Assembly (NCBI GenBank): GCA_900539255.1
Contig: UQBJ01000012.1
Coordinates: forward strand, 1-52,279
Length of the DNA stretch: 52,279 bases
Origin: an uncultured Campylobacter sp.
GTDB lineage: Bacteria > Campylobacterota > Campylobacteria > Campylobacterales > Campylobacteraceae
Reading direction: 5' to 3'
In this document: piece by piece, positions 6,397 through 15,143 of the stretch
Position numbering within the stretch: the first letter of the stretch is position 1
Layout of the letters: each line of letters opens with the position of its first letter
Notes under the pieces: generated by a model
Seen by the model: only the letters and a program-made list of their open reading frames with translations
Database searches by the model: none
What the model was told of the DNA's origin: nothing
Made by a program: the position numbers and the translations under genes

Positions 6397-9009
6397 CTAT
6401 TGTTTAAGTTGCAACAAGGTGTTTAGCATCGTGTCGCTTGTGGTGATGGTTTTGGAGTTGGCTTGGTAGCCCCTTTGTATCACTATAAGGTTGGTTAGAG
6501 ATAGCGACAAGTCAGCGTTTGACAGCTCCAAAGCCCCAGATTTAAACGCCCCACGCCCGCCGACATTTGGCGCACCTATGGTGAGCGTGCCTGAGTTGTT
6601 GCTTACCGCCCAAAGGTTGTTGCCCATATCTTGCAAGCCCGCTTCATTGACGACATTTCCCATAGCGATTTTGCCCATCGGCATCGTTATGCCGTTTGTG
6701 AAAGAGCCCATAATAACGCCGTTTTGGTCTATGCTCATATTTTGCATACCTTGTTTGAGCACTCCCGGTGCGTAGCCGTCTGTTTGTTGCTGTGATAATG
6801 CGGAGGTTTGCTCATTACTCACTAGCCCGTTAAAGCCCGCACTCGCGCCTAAATTCAGCTCCACGCGTTGGTTAGGCGCTGAGCCGTTGTTGCCGCTAAA
6901 TGTGAATTCAGTCGGCTCAAAGCTCGTTAAGCTGCCGTCATTACCAAAACGCACTGAGCCTACTATTATGTTGTTTCTTGCTAATCCTACTGCATTGAAA
7001 GTTGCAGGTTCATCAAGGCGCAAAATCATCTGCCACAAATTTCCCCCATCTACGGTTGTCTCGTGTTTGGTCCATTCTACATTTAAAAGGTGTAAAGTGC
7101 CAAGTGAGTCATACATTTCAAGGCTAGTGCTAAACGAGCTTAACACCATACTTACGGATTGTTTGGTGTCATTTCCAGCATCTAAAACACCTTGCATATT
7201 CTTAAAGAGAGTAGCTAATGCGTCATTTGTGCTGATTTGTCTTCGCTCGTTTTTATAAGCCGTAGCTTGAAAAGACATATTCTCTGCACTTGAAGTGGTG
7301 TTTTGTGGTATTGTTACGCCCGCTGCACCGACAGTCAAGCCCATATAAGTTTGATTTGCTTGTAAGTTTAGCTGGACGGCATTGAGCGTGGCTGTGCCTG
7401 CTGGATTAGAAAAGACATATCGCCCTGTGGAATTGACTTCTAACTTTACATTAAGGTTGATATTGCTATTTTCAGGGACATTATTAGCCCCACCTGTAGC
7501 CCACTGGGTAGTTCCTGCTGCTCTATTACCCAAAGAATTATAATCCACCCCATACCTAGCATCTCTTTGCATAAGCTCTCTTAAATCTTCTGTGGAGTGA
7601 AAAACTCTTGCGTTGGTGTTATTTAAAGCACCTATTAAAGCTCCGGCGTAGTTTCTACTCGCCACATCACCATTAGCATTAGCCAAAGCATTTGCGTCAA
7701 ATGGGGGAGTTCCGCTCACTGGGTCGTGCATAGCAGGTATATCCACCGCTGAGTGGCTATACTCATAGCGATGAGCGGTGATGACCTTTTCGCTGTTTTG
7801 ATTATTGGCTGTAAACCAAGTGGAGTTGTTTGCCGTTGCCGCACCTGGAGTATAAACAATTGGGTTTTGCGTATTATCTATAGACCATAATTCTCCTGCT
7901 TGATTTCCAACATTTACAGTTAAATCGATGTTTTTCATATTATCTTCTGTGCCGTTGGCGTTGCGGTTTGTAAAAATAAGACTTTTTTTATCGCTACTTA
8001 TGCTCACTTCAACGCCCGTTTTAGAGCTGTAAGAGTTGATGAGGCTTTGTGCGCTGTCTATGCCTTGTATATCACCGCTGATGCTTACTCCATTTAGGGT
8101 GATGTTAAGGGATGCGTTTCGCTTATCATTTCCCCAAAAGATGACATTTTGTTGGTTTGTAGGTGAATCTGGATTATATAAGGCATTGTTTAAGCCTGTG
8201 TGTGCTGTGGTGAATTTCGCATCCGCATAAGAAAACCAAAAGCTTTGTCCGTTGCGTAAATTTAGCCCCTCGTAGTTTGAGCCGTTAAACACAGAAGCAA
8301 AATCCACAGCCTTTTCTGTAACATCAACGGCATTGTTGCTTTTGGTGTAAAACTGATTTGCCTTAGTGCCGTTTTCGTCATTGTCAGCTCCCGTTACTGT
8401 GCGGCGTCCGTGTGCGGAGTCAAGCGAGTAGATATAGCGGCTAGTCTCTTGGGTGATTTTGCGTCCGCTGTTAAGCTGGGCGTTTAAGAAAATAGACGAG
8501 CTAGGATTAGCGGGTAAATTCATCGCTGGGTCCCAAGAAAGGTTGCCCGGGCTTAAAGCCGTGTCTATACGCCCTGTAACAGGGTCTCGCACCCAACCTT
8601 GCACCACATAGCCGTTGGAATTTACGAAGTTGCCCGCTGCGTCTTGGTTGAAAGCGCCGTCTCGTGTGAGATAGCGAGTCTTGCCTCCGTCATTGCTGAC
8701 AAGGAAAAAGCCGTTGCCCTCGATAGCGACATCGTAGTTACTATCAGTGCCGCTAATGCTGCCTTGTGAGTGTATGCGCTGTGTGGCTGCTGCCATAACG
8801 CCTAGCCCTACTTGCTTGGCGTTTTTGCCGCCTGTGGTGTCTGTGGGCTGCGTGGCGATAGCCATAGTCTGCGCGAACATAGTGGAGTAATTGACACGGG
8901 AGTATTTGAAGCCGTAGGTATTGACATTAGCAATGTTGTTGCCCTCCACATCCATACCGACTTGATGAACGCGAAGCCCTGAGACTCCGCTCCAAAGAGA
9001 ACGCATCAT
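6397..9009 (-). CDS. flgE: Flagellar hook protein
   Basis: This 870-residue protein has the FlgE architecture. The N-terminal rod/hook motif (MMRSLWSGVSGLRVHQ, MDVEGNNIANVNTYGFK) and FlgE-type DVAIEGNGFFLV come first. A very long, variable surface-exposed middle follows. The C-terminus is typical (ELSNADLSLSLTNLIVIQRG... TSDTMLNTLLQLKQ). It is about twice the length of enteric FlgE, as known for Campylobacter hooks. I see no clear sigma54 TGGCAC-N5-TTGC element in the 90 bases upstream, although hook genes in the genus are generally sigma54-dependent. Repeat-rich DNA lies on both sides. Confidence 0.95.
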   Translation of the reverse strand: MMRSLWSGVSGLRVHQVGMDVEGNNIANVNTYGFKYSRVNYSTMFAQTMAIATQPTDTTGGKNAKQVGLGVMAAATQRIHSQGSISGTDSNYDVAIEGNGFFLVSNDGGKTRYLTRDGAFNQDAAGNFVNSNGYVVQGWVRDPVTGRIDTALSPGNLSWDPAMNLPANPSSSIFLNAQLNSGRKITQETSRYIYSLDSAHGRRTVTGADNDENGTKANQFYTKSNNAVDVTEKAVDFASVFNGSNYEGLNLRNGQSFWFSYADAKFTTAHTGLNNALYNPDSPTNQQNVIFWGNDKRNASLNITLNGVSISGDIQGIDSAQSLINSYSSKTGVEVSISSDKKSLIFTNRNANGTEDNMKNIDLTVNVGNQAGELWSIDNTQNPIVYTPGAATANNSTWFTANNQNSEKVITAHRYEYSHSAVDIPAMHDPVSGTPPFDANALANANGDVASRNYAGALIGALNNTNARVFHSTEDLRELMQRDARYGVDYNSLGNRAAGTTQWATGGANNVPENSNINLNVKLEVNSTGRYVFSNPAGTATLNAVQLNLQANQTYMGLTVGAAGVTIPQNTTSSAENMSFQATAYKNERRQISTNDALATLFKNMQGVLDAGNDTKQSVSMVLSSFSTSLEMYDSLGTLHLLNVEWTKHETTVDGGNLWQMILRLDEPATFNAVGLARNNIIVGSVRFGNDGSLTSFEPTEFTFSGNNGSAPNQRVELNLGASAGFNGLVSNEQTSALSQQQTDGYAPGVLKQGMQNMSIDQNGVIMGSFTNGITMPMGKIAMGNVVNEAGLQDMGNNLWAVSNNSGTLTIGAPNVGGRGAFKSGALELSNADLSLSLTNLIVIQRGYQANSKTITTSDTMLNTLLQLKQ

Positions 9010-9474
9010 AGTTTATCCTTTTTTTGTGTGTAAATTTCGTTTTTTGCTCGTTTGGTTTGACTTTTTTTTGGCTCGCGCGCTTGGCTTTTATGGCTCGCTT
9101 TTAAAAAGGCGGTGCCTTTAAAAAGCGGTGCGCTCGGCTTTTTGGGCGTTGCCTTGCTTTTTGGGCGGCTTTTGGCTTTGCCTTTTCTTTGATGAAAAGG
9201 CGGCAGCTTGCCACAAAAACAAAGCGTAAAACGAAAAAGGCAATTTAGCCCGAGCGAAAAAACGCTTTGCGTTTAAGTTTCGCTCGTGGATAACTCTTGC
9301 CGCAAGAGTTTTAAAGCTTTGTTTTTGCGAAAAGCGACAAGCTCTCGGCGTGGCGTTGCCTTTGTGCCTTGCTTTTGCGCTCGCTTTTTATGGCTTGCTT
9401 GGCGTTGCTCGCTATGCTCGCTTTTTGCGCCTTTGCCGTGTCGCCTTTGTTTTAAAGGCGGTGCGCCGTGAGCC
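9010..9474. other. Low-complexity non-coding region upstream of flgE
   Basis: The stretch is dominated by permutations of GGCTTTT, GGCGGTGC and GCTCGC with local inverted repeats (for example TTTTAAAAAGGCGGTGCCTTTAA near 9100). The small frames on both strands are compositionally biased and overlap each other. No gene is supported. Confidence 0.55.
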
Positions 9475-9633
9475 TTGTCATACTGAGCGAAGCGAAGTAT
9501 CCACAAAATCAAAGTATGGATTCTTCGCCTGCGGCTCAGAATGACAAGGCTCAAACAAACGCCTTGCGGGCTACTTGTCATACTGAGCGAAGTATCCACA
9601 AATCAAAGCGTGAATTTCTGCGCTCAAAATGAC
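9475..9633. repeat. Hairpin-repeat cluster 2a
   Basis: Copies: 9475-9504 (+), 9517-9547 (-, arms ATTCT/AGAAT with inner GCC/GGC), 9575-9599 (+, loop reduced to GAGCGA), 9609-9633 (-, degenerate). The first three and the DNA between them recur at 10504-10631 with a few differences, showing that the block was copied as a unit of about 130 bases. Confidence 0.88.
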
Positions 9634-10171
9634 ATTTAGCAGGCTTTTGCTCGGCTCGCTCTGTCGCAAGCCCCTTGTCAAATCTCGTAACTGATGATTT
9701 GTAAGCAAATGCCGTTCCAAAAATTCAGCTTTGGCGAAAAATTTGCGAAAAATAAGGCTGAATTTGCAAGATTTTGAGCGAATTTTGGGCGAAAATATGG
9801 CGTGAAAATGGACTTTTGAAGTGCTGAAAAATGGTTATTTGCGATGAGTTAGGGCGTGCGAAAATTTGGGGCTTGAAAAAAGGGATACAAAAATTTTCAA
9901 AGGGCGAATTTTCAAGGGGGTAAAATTTTGCGACTTGGCAAAATGGGACTTGGGAAAATCGGCTGCACTCTATATGGGCTTTGATTTTTTCAAAGGCTGG
10001 ATTTAAGGCGGTGCTGAAATTTAAGATGTGGCAAAATGGGACTTGGAAAATTTTGCGCCTTATATATAGGATAGCGAAATTTTCAAAGCGCGGTTTGAGC
10101 GGAATTTGAGCTGAATTTTGGGGATTTTGGCTTCACAAAACACGGAGAACGGACTACTGAATGCGGAATTG
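9634..10171. other. Non-coding region with imperfect tandem duplication
   Basis: No credible gene. Two related segments near 9930-9985 and 10025-10080 both contain GGCAAAATGGGACTTGG and then a TATAT-rich motif, so part of the region is an old tandem duplication. The rest is AT-rich with many GAATTTTG-like words. Confidence 0.5.
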
Positions 10172-10325
10172 TGGATTTTTCTCTTTCTACGAAAGCTCAA
10201 AATGACAATAGTGGTGTAGATTTTTCGCTCGTTTCACTCACTCAAAATGACAAAGTCCTTGTCATACTAACTTGCCTTTTCTTTCCTTGTCATACTGAAC
10301 TTTGCGTAGCAAAGTGAAGTATCCA
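10172..10325. repeat. Hairpin-repeat cluster 2b
   Basis: Copies: 10172-10207 (-, inner stem CTTTC/GAAAG), 10217-10253 (-), about 10259-10270 (+, half), 10287-10325 (+, inner ACTTTGC/GCAAAGT as in the copy at 5886). Bases 10326-10503 that follow are low-complexity GGCTTTTTG-type DNA without a gene. Confidence 0.85.
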
Positions 10326-10503
10326 TAAATTTAGAGCTTTTTTGTGTGTGGAGTTGGCTTTTTGCGGGACGGCTTTTGTGAGGCTGACGGCTCGACTTTG
10401 GCTTGCCTTTTTGGGCTTTTTGACTCGCTGTTTTTTGGCTTTTGGGCTTTTTGCCTGCCTTTTCTTTAAATAAAAAGGCAACGGCTTGGCTTTTGCCCTA
10501 CCC

Positions 10504-10822
10504 TGTCATACTGAGCGTAGCGAAGTATCCACAAAATCAAAGTGTGGATTCTTCGCCTACGGCTCAGAATGACAAGGCTCAAACAAACGCCTTGCAGGCT
10601 GCTTGTCATACTGAGCGCAGCGAAGTATCCATAAAATTTAAAGTATGGATTTGCATAATTAAGGCGTGGATTTTTCGCTTTCTAGCGAAAGCTCAAAATG
10701 ACAATAGTGGTGTAGATTTTTCACTCGTTTCACTCGCTCAAAATGACAGCAGTGTGAATTTTCACTGCGGTTACGCCTTGCAAGTCGCTTGGTTGTGTTT
10801 TTGCAAAAGGCTCAAAATGACA
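10504..10822. repeat. Hairpin-repeat cluster 2c
   Basis: Copies: 10504-10532 (+), 10545-10575 (-), 10603-10631 (+), 10667-10703 (-, inner GCTTTC/GAAAGC), 10713-10748 (-), 10803-10822 (-, half). Bases 10504-10631 duplicate 9475-9599. The cluster ends about 40 bases before the stop codon of bioB. Confidence 0.88.
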
Positions 10823-10863
10823 AAACAAGCTGTCATCACAAGCAGGTTTGTAAGCATTAAATT

Positions 10864-11700
10864 TCAGTGGCACTGCGTGGCAAAGCTCAAACCCATTTTT
10901 TGCAAATTCGCTATATCAGCACTTGGCACTTCGCCTTTTGTGGTGAGATAATCTCCGATGACAACGGCACTTGCGCCCCTTTCAAAGACTTCATATTGCC
11001 TACTTCCTAGCACCTTTTCGCGCCCACCCGCTATCATTATGCGCGTGGGGGCAAGCTCTTTGGCACTTTGCTCAACGATACGCAAGGCTTCATCTACGCT
11101 TAAAGGCGGTGGATTTAAGGACAGATGCTCGTTTTTGATGAAAAAATTCACAGGGCTTGTAAAGGGCGCAAGCTCTTTAAGGCTCGCACGAAAGCTTTTC
11201 CTGTCGCTTTCACTCTCGCCAACGCCGTAAATTCCGCCACAGCAAAGCTCGATACCCGCTCTTTTAGCGTTTAAATTCGTCTCAAAGCGGCTTTCCCAGC
11301 TGTGCGTGGTGCAAATTTGCGGAAAAAACTCGCGCGAAGTTTCTAAATTATGGTTGTAAGAAAAAATTCCCGCCTTTTTTAGCTCCACAAGCTGTTCAAA
11401 GCTCGCTAGTCCGTTGCAAGCGATGAGCATTAAATCAGGCTGTGCCTTTTTTACGGCTCTTGCAGCCTCACATACATACGCAAGTTTGTCATCATCAAGC
11501 CCAAGCCCAGCTGTTACAAGGCAAAAGCCTAGTGCGTGGTTGTTTTTAGCGATATGCGCCTCCTCAACGATTCGTTCAATGCTCTTTCGCGGAAATTTTT
11601 CAATGCCCGTTTTGACAAAGCCACTTTGCGTGCAATACTTACAATCCTCGCTACAACCACCACTTTGTAGGTTGCAAATGGCGCAAAGCATTATCTGCAT
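10864..11700 (-). CDS. bioB: Biotin synthase
   Basis: This 278-residue radical SAM enzyme converts dethiobiotin to biotin. The cluster motif CSEDCKYC (C-x3-C-x2-C) lies near residues 16-23 and is followed by family motifs: FCLVTAGLG, LIACNGLAS, YNHNLETS, CCGGIYGVGES and the C-terminal GDYLTTKGE. It is shorter at the N-terminus than E. coli BioB, as in other Campylobacter. It is followed downstream only by repeats. The upstream gene (11716-12486, same strand) ends 15 bases before its start, so they may be cotranscribed. Confidence 0.95.
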   Translation of the reverse strand: MQIMLCAICNLQSGGCSEDCKYCTQSGFVKTGIEKFPRKSIERIVEEAHIAKNNHALGFCLVTAGLGLDDDKLAYVCEAARAVKKAQPDLMLIACNGLASFEQLVELKKAGIFSYNHNLETSREFFPQICTTHSWESRFETNLNAKRAGIELCCGGIYGVGESESDRKSFRASLKELAPFTSPVNFFIKNEHLSLNPPPLSVDEALRIVEQSAKELAPTRIMIAGGREKVLGSRQYEVFERGASAVVIGDYLTTKGEVPSADIANLQKMGLSFATQCH

Positions 11701-11715
11701 AGTCTTTCCTTTCTG

Positions 11716-12486
11716 TCATTTACACACATAAGTGGCGTTTGCGCTAATGGAGCGTTCTTCCTCATCAACGACAGGCAAGGCGTTTGAAAAGTGCGCCGCC
11801 TCGTCTGCTACTGCCATTTCCTTTGCGCTCATCGTGCGATAACCCCCGCCAAAACTGCGCGAAAAGTCTAAATTTTTTAGCTCGCATTTTTTGTCGGTGA
11901 GCTTTGAGTAGCTTTCAGCGTTTGCAAGGGCTGATTTTATAAGCTCTTCGCGCATTTTTTCTTCATTTTCTCGCAACAACTCGCTACTAAAATTCGCGCT
12001 CAACGCTGGCAAGGACATAGTGATGAAACCGCTTTTTGTGGCGATTTTGTCTATGTCGTTTAAAAGCGCGTTGTAGCGTTCAAGCTCGCTTGATTTTATC
12101 TTGCAAGACAAACTCGCCTCCACGCGCTGTCCTTTGGGGATTTCAACCCCGTCTTTGTAAGAAAAAGTCGGCTCTATGGTGTAGCTGCCGCCACGACAAA
12201 GTTTTTCCTGCGCCACGCGGGCTAGGATTTCGTTAAATGCACTTGCCACAGCCGCCTTTTCATCGGCACTCAAAGAGATTTTACTGCTTAAAAACCTGCT
12301 CGCGCTGAATCTTGGGCGCGATACAAAGCTATCGGGCATAAGTTTGGCGGTGGCTTGAAGCTCTTTGCTAAATGTAAAGCCCGCATTTTCAGCACTTTTC
12401 AAAAACCACACATTAAAAAATAGTCCCAAAACAAAAGTAACTAAACACAAAAGCCCAAGAGCTAAGCCTTTGATAAAACTCATCAT
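11716..12486 (-). CDS. SIMPL-domain (DUF541) membrane-anchored periplasmic protein
   Basis: A 256-residue protein with an N-terminal hydrophobic segment (residues 5-27) acting as signal or anchor. The rest resembles the SIMPL/DUF541 family: repeated helix-strand units, the 'ALANAESYSKL' helix that precedes a conserved strand, and the ending 'ISANATYVCK' with beta-strand character. Such proteins are periplasmic or outer-membrane associated and their function is poorly known. It lies directly upstream of bioB but nothing indicates a role in biotin synthesis. Confidence 0.65.
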   Translation of the reverse strand: MMSFIKGLALGLLCLVTFVLGLFFNVWFLKSAENAGFTFSKELQATAKLMPDSFVSRPRFSASRFLSSKISLSADEKAAVASAFNEILARVAQEKLCRGGSYTIEPTFSYKDGVEIPKGQRVEASLSCKIKSSELERYNALLNDIDKIATKSGFITMSLPALSANFSSELLRENEEKMREELIKSALANAESYSKLTDKKCELKNLDFSRSFGGGYRTMSAKEMAVADEAAHFSNALPVVDEEERSISANATYVCK

Positions 12487-12570
12487 TGTGTATCCTTTGC
12501 GAAAAATTTGTCAAAAGTCTAACGAATTTATGTTAATATACGCTTTTTAAAGCTAAATTTTGGAGATTTT

Positions 12571-13773
12571 ATGCACTTAAAAGCCTATCATAAGGCACTT
12601 TTAAGCTGGTATGATAAAAACGGGCGCAAAAATTTGCCTTGGCGCACCTTTGGCACGCCCCTTTGTGATGAGCGTTTGCGTGGCATTGACGCTGCTTATG
12701 GCGTGTATATCAGCGAGATAATGCTGCAACAAACGCAGGTAAATAGGGTGTTAGAGAACTTTTACTTTCCTTTTTTGCAAAAATTTCCAAATCTACAAAG
12801 CCTTGCAAATGCCGATGAAAGCGAGATTTTAAAGGCGTGGCAAGGGCTTGGGTATTACTCACGGGCTAGAAATTTAAAGCTTTGCGCGGCTTCTTGTGTC
12901 GCTCGGTTTAACGGACACTTGCCCGAAAATGTAAGCGAGCTTACAAGGCTTGAAGGCATAGGCGCTTACACGGCTGGGGCGATAGCGTGTTTTGGCTACA
13001 AAAAGGCGGTTGGCTTTATAGACGGCAACATAAAACGCGTGTTTTCAAGGCTTTTTGCACTTGCAAACCCTACGCAAAGCCTACTACAAAGCAAGGCAAA
13101 CGAGCTTTTATGTGAGCAAAATGCCTTTGATTACAATCAAGCTTTGATTGATTTAGGCGCGCTTGTTTGCACGCCAAAGCTTGCAAGGTGCGCCCTTTGT
13201 CCGCTTGATGAGTGGTGCGTGGGCAAAAATGCGCCACAAAAATACCCACAAAGCAAAAAAGTAGAGTATGAAAGGCTGAATTTAAGCCTGTTTGTAGTGC
13301 ATTTTGGAGACAAAATCGCTCTGCAAAAAAGCAGGCAAAATCTTTACAAAGGCTTATACAACTTGCCGCAAATGCAAGCAAGGCAGAGCTTTGAATTTAG
13401 CCATAAGCAAACACGAGATTTTGAATTTAGCAACGAGCTAGCAAATGCTTGCGAATTTAATGGCGAGCAAGCATTTGCCCGCAAATTTGACGGCAAAGGG
13501 CAAAAATCTAGCGAAAAAAGGCTTGAATTTGGAGAAAAAGAGCTTAAATTCATCGGTGAATTCAAGCATTCTTACACCAAATACCGCATAAATGCAAGGG
13601 TTTATGAGCTTGAATTTGACAAAAAGAGCAAAAATTTAGCTCAAAATCCCATTTTTAAAGCACTCAACCTACAAGAATGCGAATTTATAGAGCCTAAAAA
13701 GCTGTCTTTGCTCCCACTTTCTAAGCTCTGTGTAAAGGCTTTGCAACTTTTTAGTCCAGCAAGGCTTTTTTAG
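12571..13773 (+). CDS. mutY: A/G-specific adenine glycosylase
   Basis: A 400-residue MutY that removes adenine mispaired with 8-oxoguanine. Seen: PWR start motif, EIMLQQTQV, helix-hairpin-helix LEGIGAYTAGAI, catalytic Asp in GFIDGNIKR, and the [4Fe-4S] cysteines in CTPKLARCALC...C. The C-terminal NUDIX-like part begins near residue 235. Between about residues 270 and 330 is a low-complexity insertion with repeated EFS/EFN/KFD units that is not expected in the family. It ends 23 bases inside the convergent kgtP gene. Confidence 0.94.
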   Translation: MHLKAYHKALLSWYDKNGRKNLPWRTFGTPLCDERLRGIDAAYGVYISEIMLQQTQVNRVLENFYFPFLQKFPNLQSLANADESEILKAWQGLGYYSRARNLKLCAASCVARFNGHLPENVSELTRLEGIGAYTAGAIACFGYKKAVGFIDGNIKRVFSRLFALANPTQSLLQSKANELLCEQNAFDYNQALIDLGALVCTPKLARCALCPLDEWCVGKNAPQKYPQSKKVEYERLNLSLFVVHFGDKIALQKSRQNLYKGLYNLPQMQARQSFEFSHKQTRDFEFSNELANACEFNGEQAFARKFDGKGQKSSEKRLEFGEKELKFIGEFKHSYTKYRINARVYELEFDKKSKNLAQNPIFKALNLQECEFIEPKKLSLLPLSKLCVKALQLFSPARLF

Positions 13774-15016
13774 GCAAAAGCAAGACCACAAAGAACACAA
13801 AAATCATCATCGCAGCCACATACACGAAAAAGAAGTTTTCAAAGCCGTAGTTTTTAAATTGCAAGGCGACAAAGGGCGCAGAACCGCCAAAAATGGCATT
13901 TGCCACCGCATACGAAAGCCCTGTTCCCAAAGCTCTTATATGCTCGGGAAAGAGTTTTGCCTTGAAAATTCCAGCCACCGAAGTGTAAAAACTTAAAATC
14001 ACAAACAAAGCCAAAATCGAACAAAAGGCAAGTAAAGGCGTATCAGCACTTATTTTTAAGAGCATAAAAAGCGGATAAATGCCCAAAAAAGCCAAAACAG
14101 CATAAATCAGCAAGGAATTTTTATGACCGATTTTATCGCCTATGAGTCCAAAAATGGGCTGGATTATCATCAAAACAAACAAAGCCGCAAGCATTATGTT
14201 GTTTGAAAGTGCCTTGTCAAAGCCAGCTGAGTTTATCATAAAGGTTTTGGTGTAAGTGGTTATGGTGTAAAAAGTGAGCGAACCGCCCGCCGTAATGCCA
14301 ACTATGATTAAAAAAGGCTTCCAAGAAGTGCTAAAAAGGGCTTTGAAACTTCCTCTGTCCTCGTGTTTGTGTAGTTCAGTAGCACTTTCGCTCATCACAG
14401 AACGAACAAACAAAGACCCCAAAGCCAAAAGTCCGCCCACGACAAAGAGTATCCGCCAAGCGTAATCATTCATTTCTTGCTCGCTAAAAAACAAAAGCAT
14501 AATGCTAATGCTCGCCACCGCTAAAAGCTGTCCGCCGATGAGCGTTACATATTGAAACGATGAATAAAAGCCTCGCCGTCCTTTTGTGGCAAGCTCTGAA
14601 AGGTAAGTAGCGGCTATGCCATACTCTCCGCCTACGCTCAAACCCTGAATGAGCCTTGCGATGAGCAGTAAAATGATAGCCAAATCCCCAACGCTTTCTT
14701 TGCTCGGCAAAGCAGCGATGAGAAAAGAACCCACAGCCATTAAGATAACCGAAAAAACCATAGATGACTTTCGTCCGATTTTATCAGCCAGCGAGCCAAA
14801 GAGCCAACTCCCGATAGGGCGCATAAAAAAGCCAGCCGCAAAAACGCCAAAAGCGCTGATTTGCTGGATAGTTGGATTGTCAGAATTTGAGAAATTGTGC
14901 GCAAAATACACCGCCGTAAAAGCATAAATGTAAAAATCAAACCATTCGACTAAATTTCCGCTACTTGCGGCGATGATAGAGCGGATTTTTTGAGCCTTTG
15001 TGAGTTCTTTTGTCAT
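13751..15016 (-). CDS. kgtP: MFS alpha-ketoglutarate/dicarboxylate permease
   Basis: This 421-residue transporter of the metabolite:proton symporter branch of the major facilitator superfamily has 12 predicted helices. It carries the family signatures GNLVEWFDFYIYAF at residues 19-32, the loop motif LADKIGRKSS after helix 2 and LIQGLSVGGEYG in helix 4. It probably imports 2-oxoglutarate or similar organic acids for the TCA cycle. It is divergent from the radical SAM gene starting at 15144, with a palindrome at 15114-15128 between them. Confidence 0.9.
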   Translation of the reverse strand: MTKELTKAQKIRSIIAASSGNLVEWFDFYIYAFTAVYFAHNFSNSDNPTIQQISAFGVFAAGFFMRPIGSWLFGSLADKIGRKSSMVFSVILMAVGSFLIAALPSKESVGDLAIILLLIARLIQGLSVGGEYGIAATYLSELATKGRRGFYSSFQYVTLIGGQLLAVASISIMLLFFSEQEMNDYAWRILFVVGGLLALGSLFVRSVMSESATELHKHEDRGSFKALFSTSWKPFLIIVGITAGGSLTFYTITTYTKTFMINSAGFDKALSNNIMLAALFVLMIIQPIFGLIGDKIGHKNSLLIYAVLAFLGIYPLFMLLKISADTPLLAFCSILALFVILSFYTSVAGIFKAKLFPEHIRALGTGLSYAVANAIFGGSAPFVALQFKNYGFENFFFVYVAAMMIFVFFVVLLLPKKALLD

Positions 15017-15113
15017 TTTTGTCCTTTGAGTTTTGTTTAAAGTTTTATTATAAAGTTATGACTTAAAAATTTGAAAAACATTGAGAGATTTAAGGCTATG
15101 ATTTATTTTTCTT

Positions 15114-15128
15114 GTTACAAATCGTAAC
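15114..15128. promoter_or_regulatory. Palindrome between kgtP and radical SAM gene
   Basis: GTTAC, five bases, GTAAC: a short perfect inverted repeat 16 bases before the radical SAM start and about 100 bases before kgtP. It could be an operator for one or both divergent genes. No regulator can be named from the sequence. Confidence 0.35.
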
Positions 15129-15143
15129 TATTTAAGAGTAAAA

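Noticed and set aside
9010..9100. Sigma54 promoter for flgE
   Set aside because: No TGGCAC-N5-TTGC-like element could be found on the minus strand in this stretch.
9273..9599. Frames of about 60-110 codons in the repeat region upstream of flgE, on both strands
   Set aside because: They are translations of the hairpin repeats and GGCTTTT-type DNA; similar frames appear wherever the repeats occur.
10290..10951. Frames in the repeat region next to bioB (63 aa minus, 169 aa plus)
   Set aside because: Composed of repeat translation and antisense bioB; residue use is repetitive and no start site is supported.
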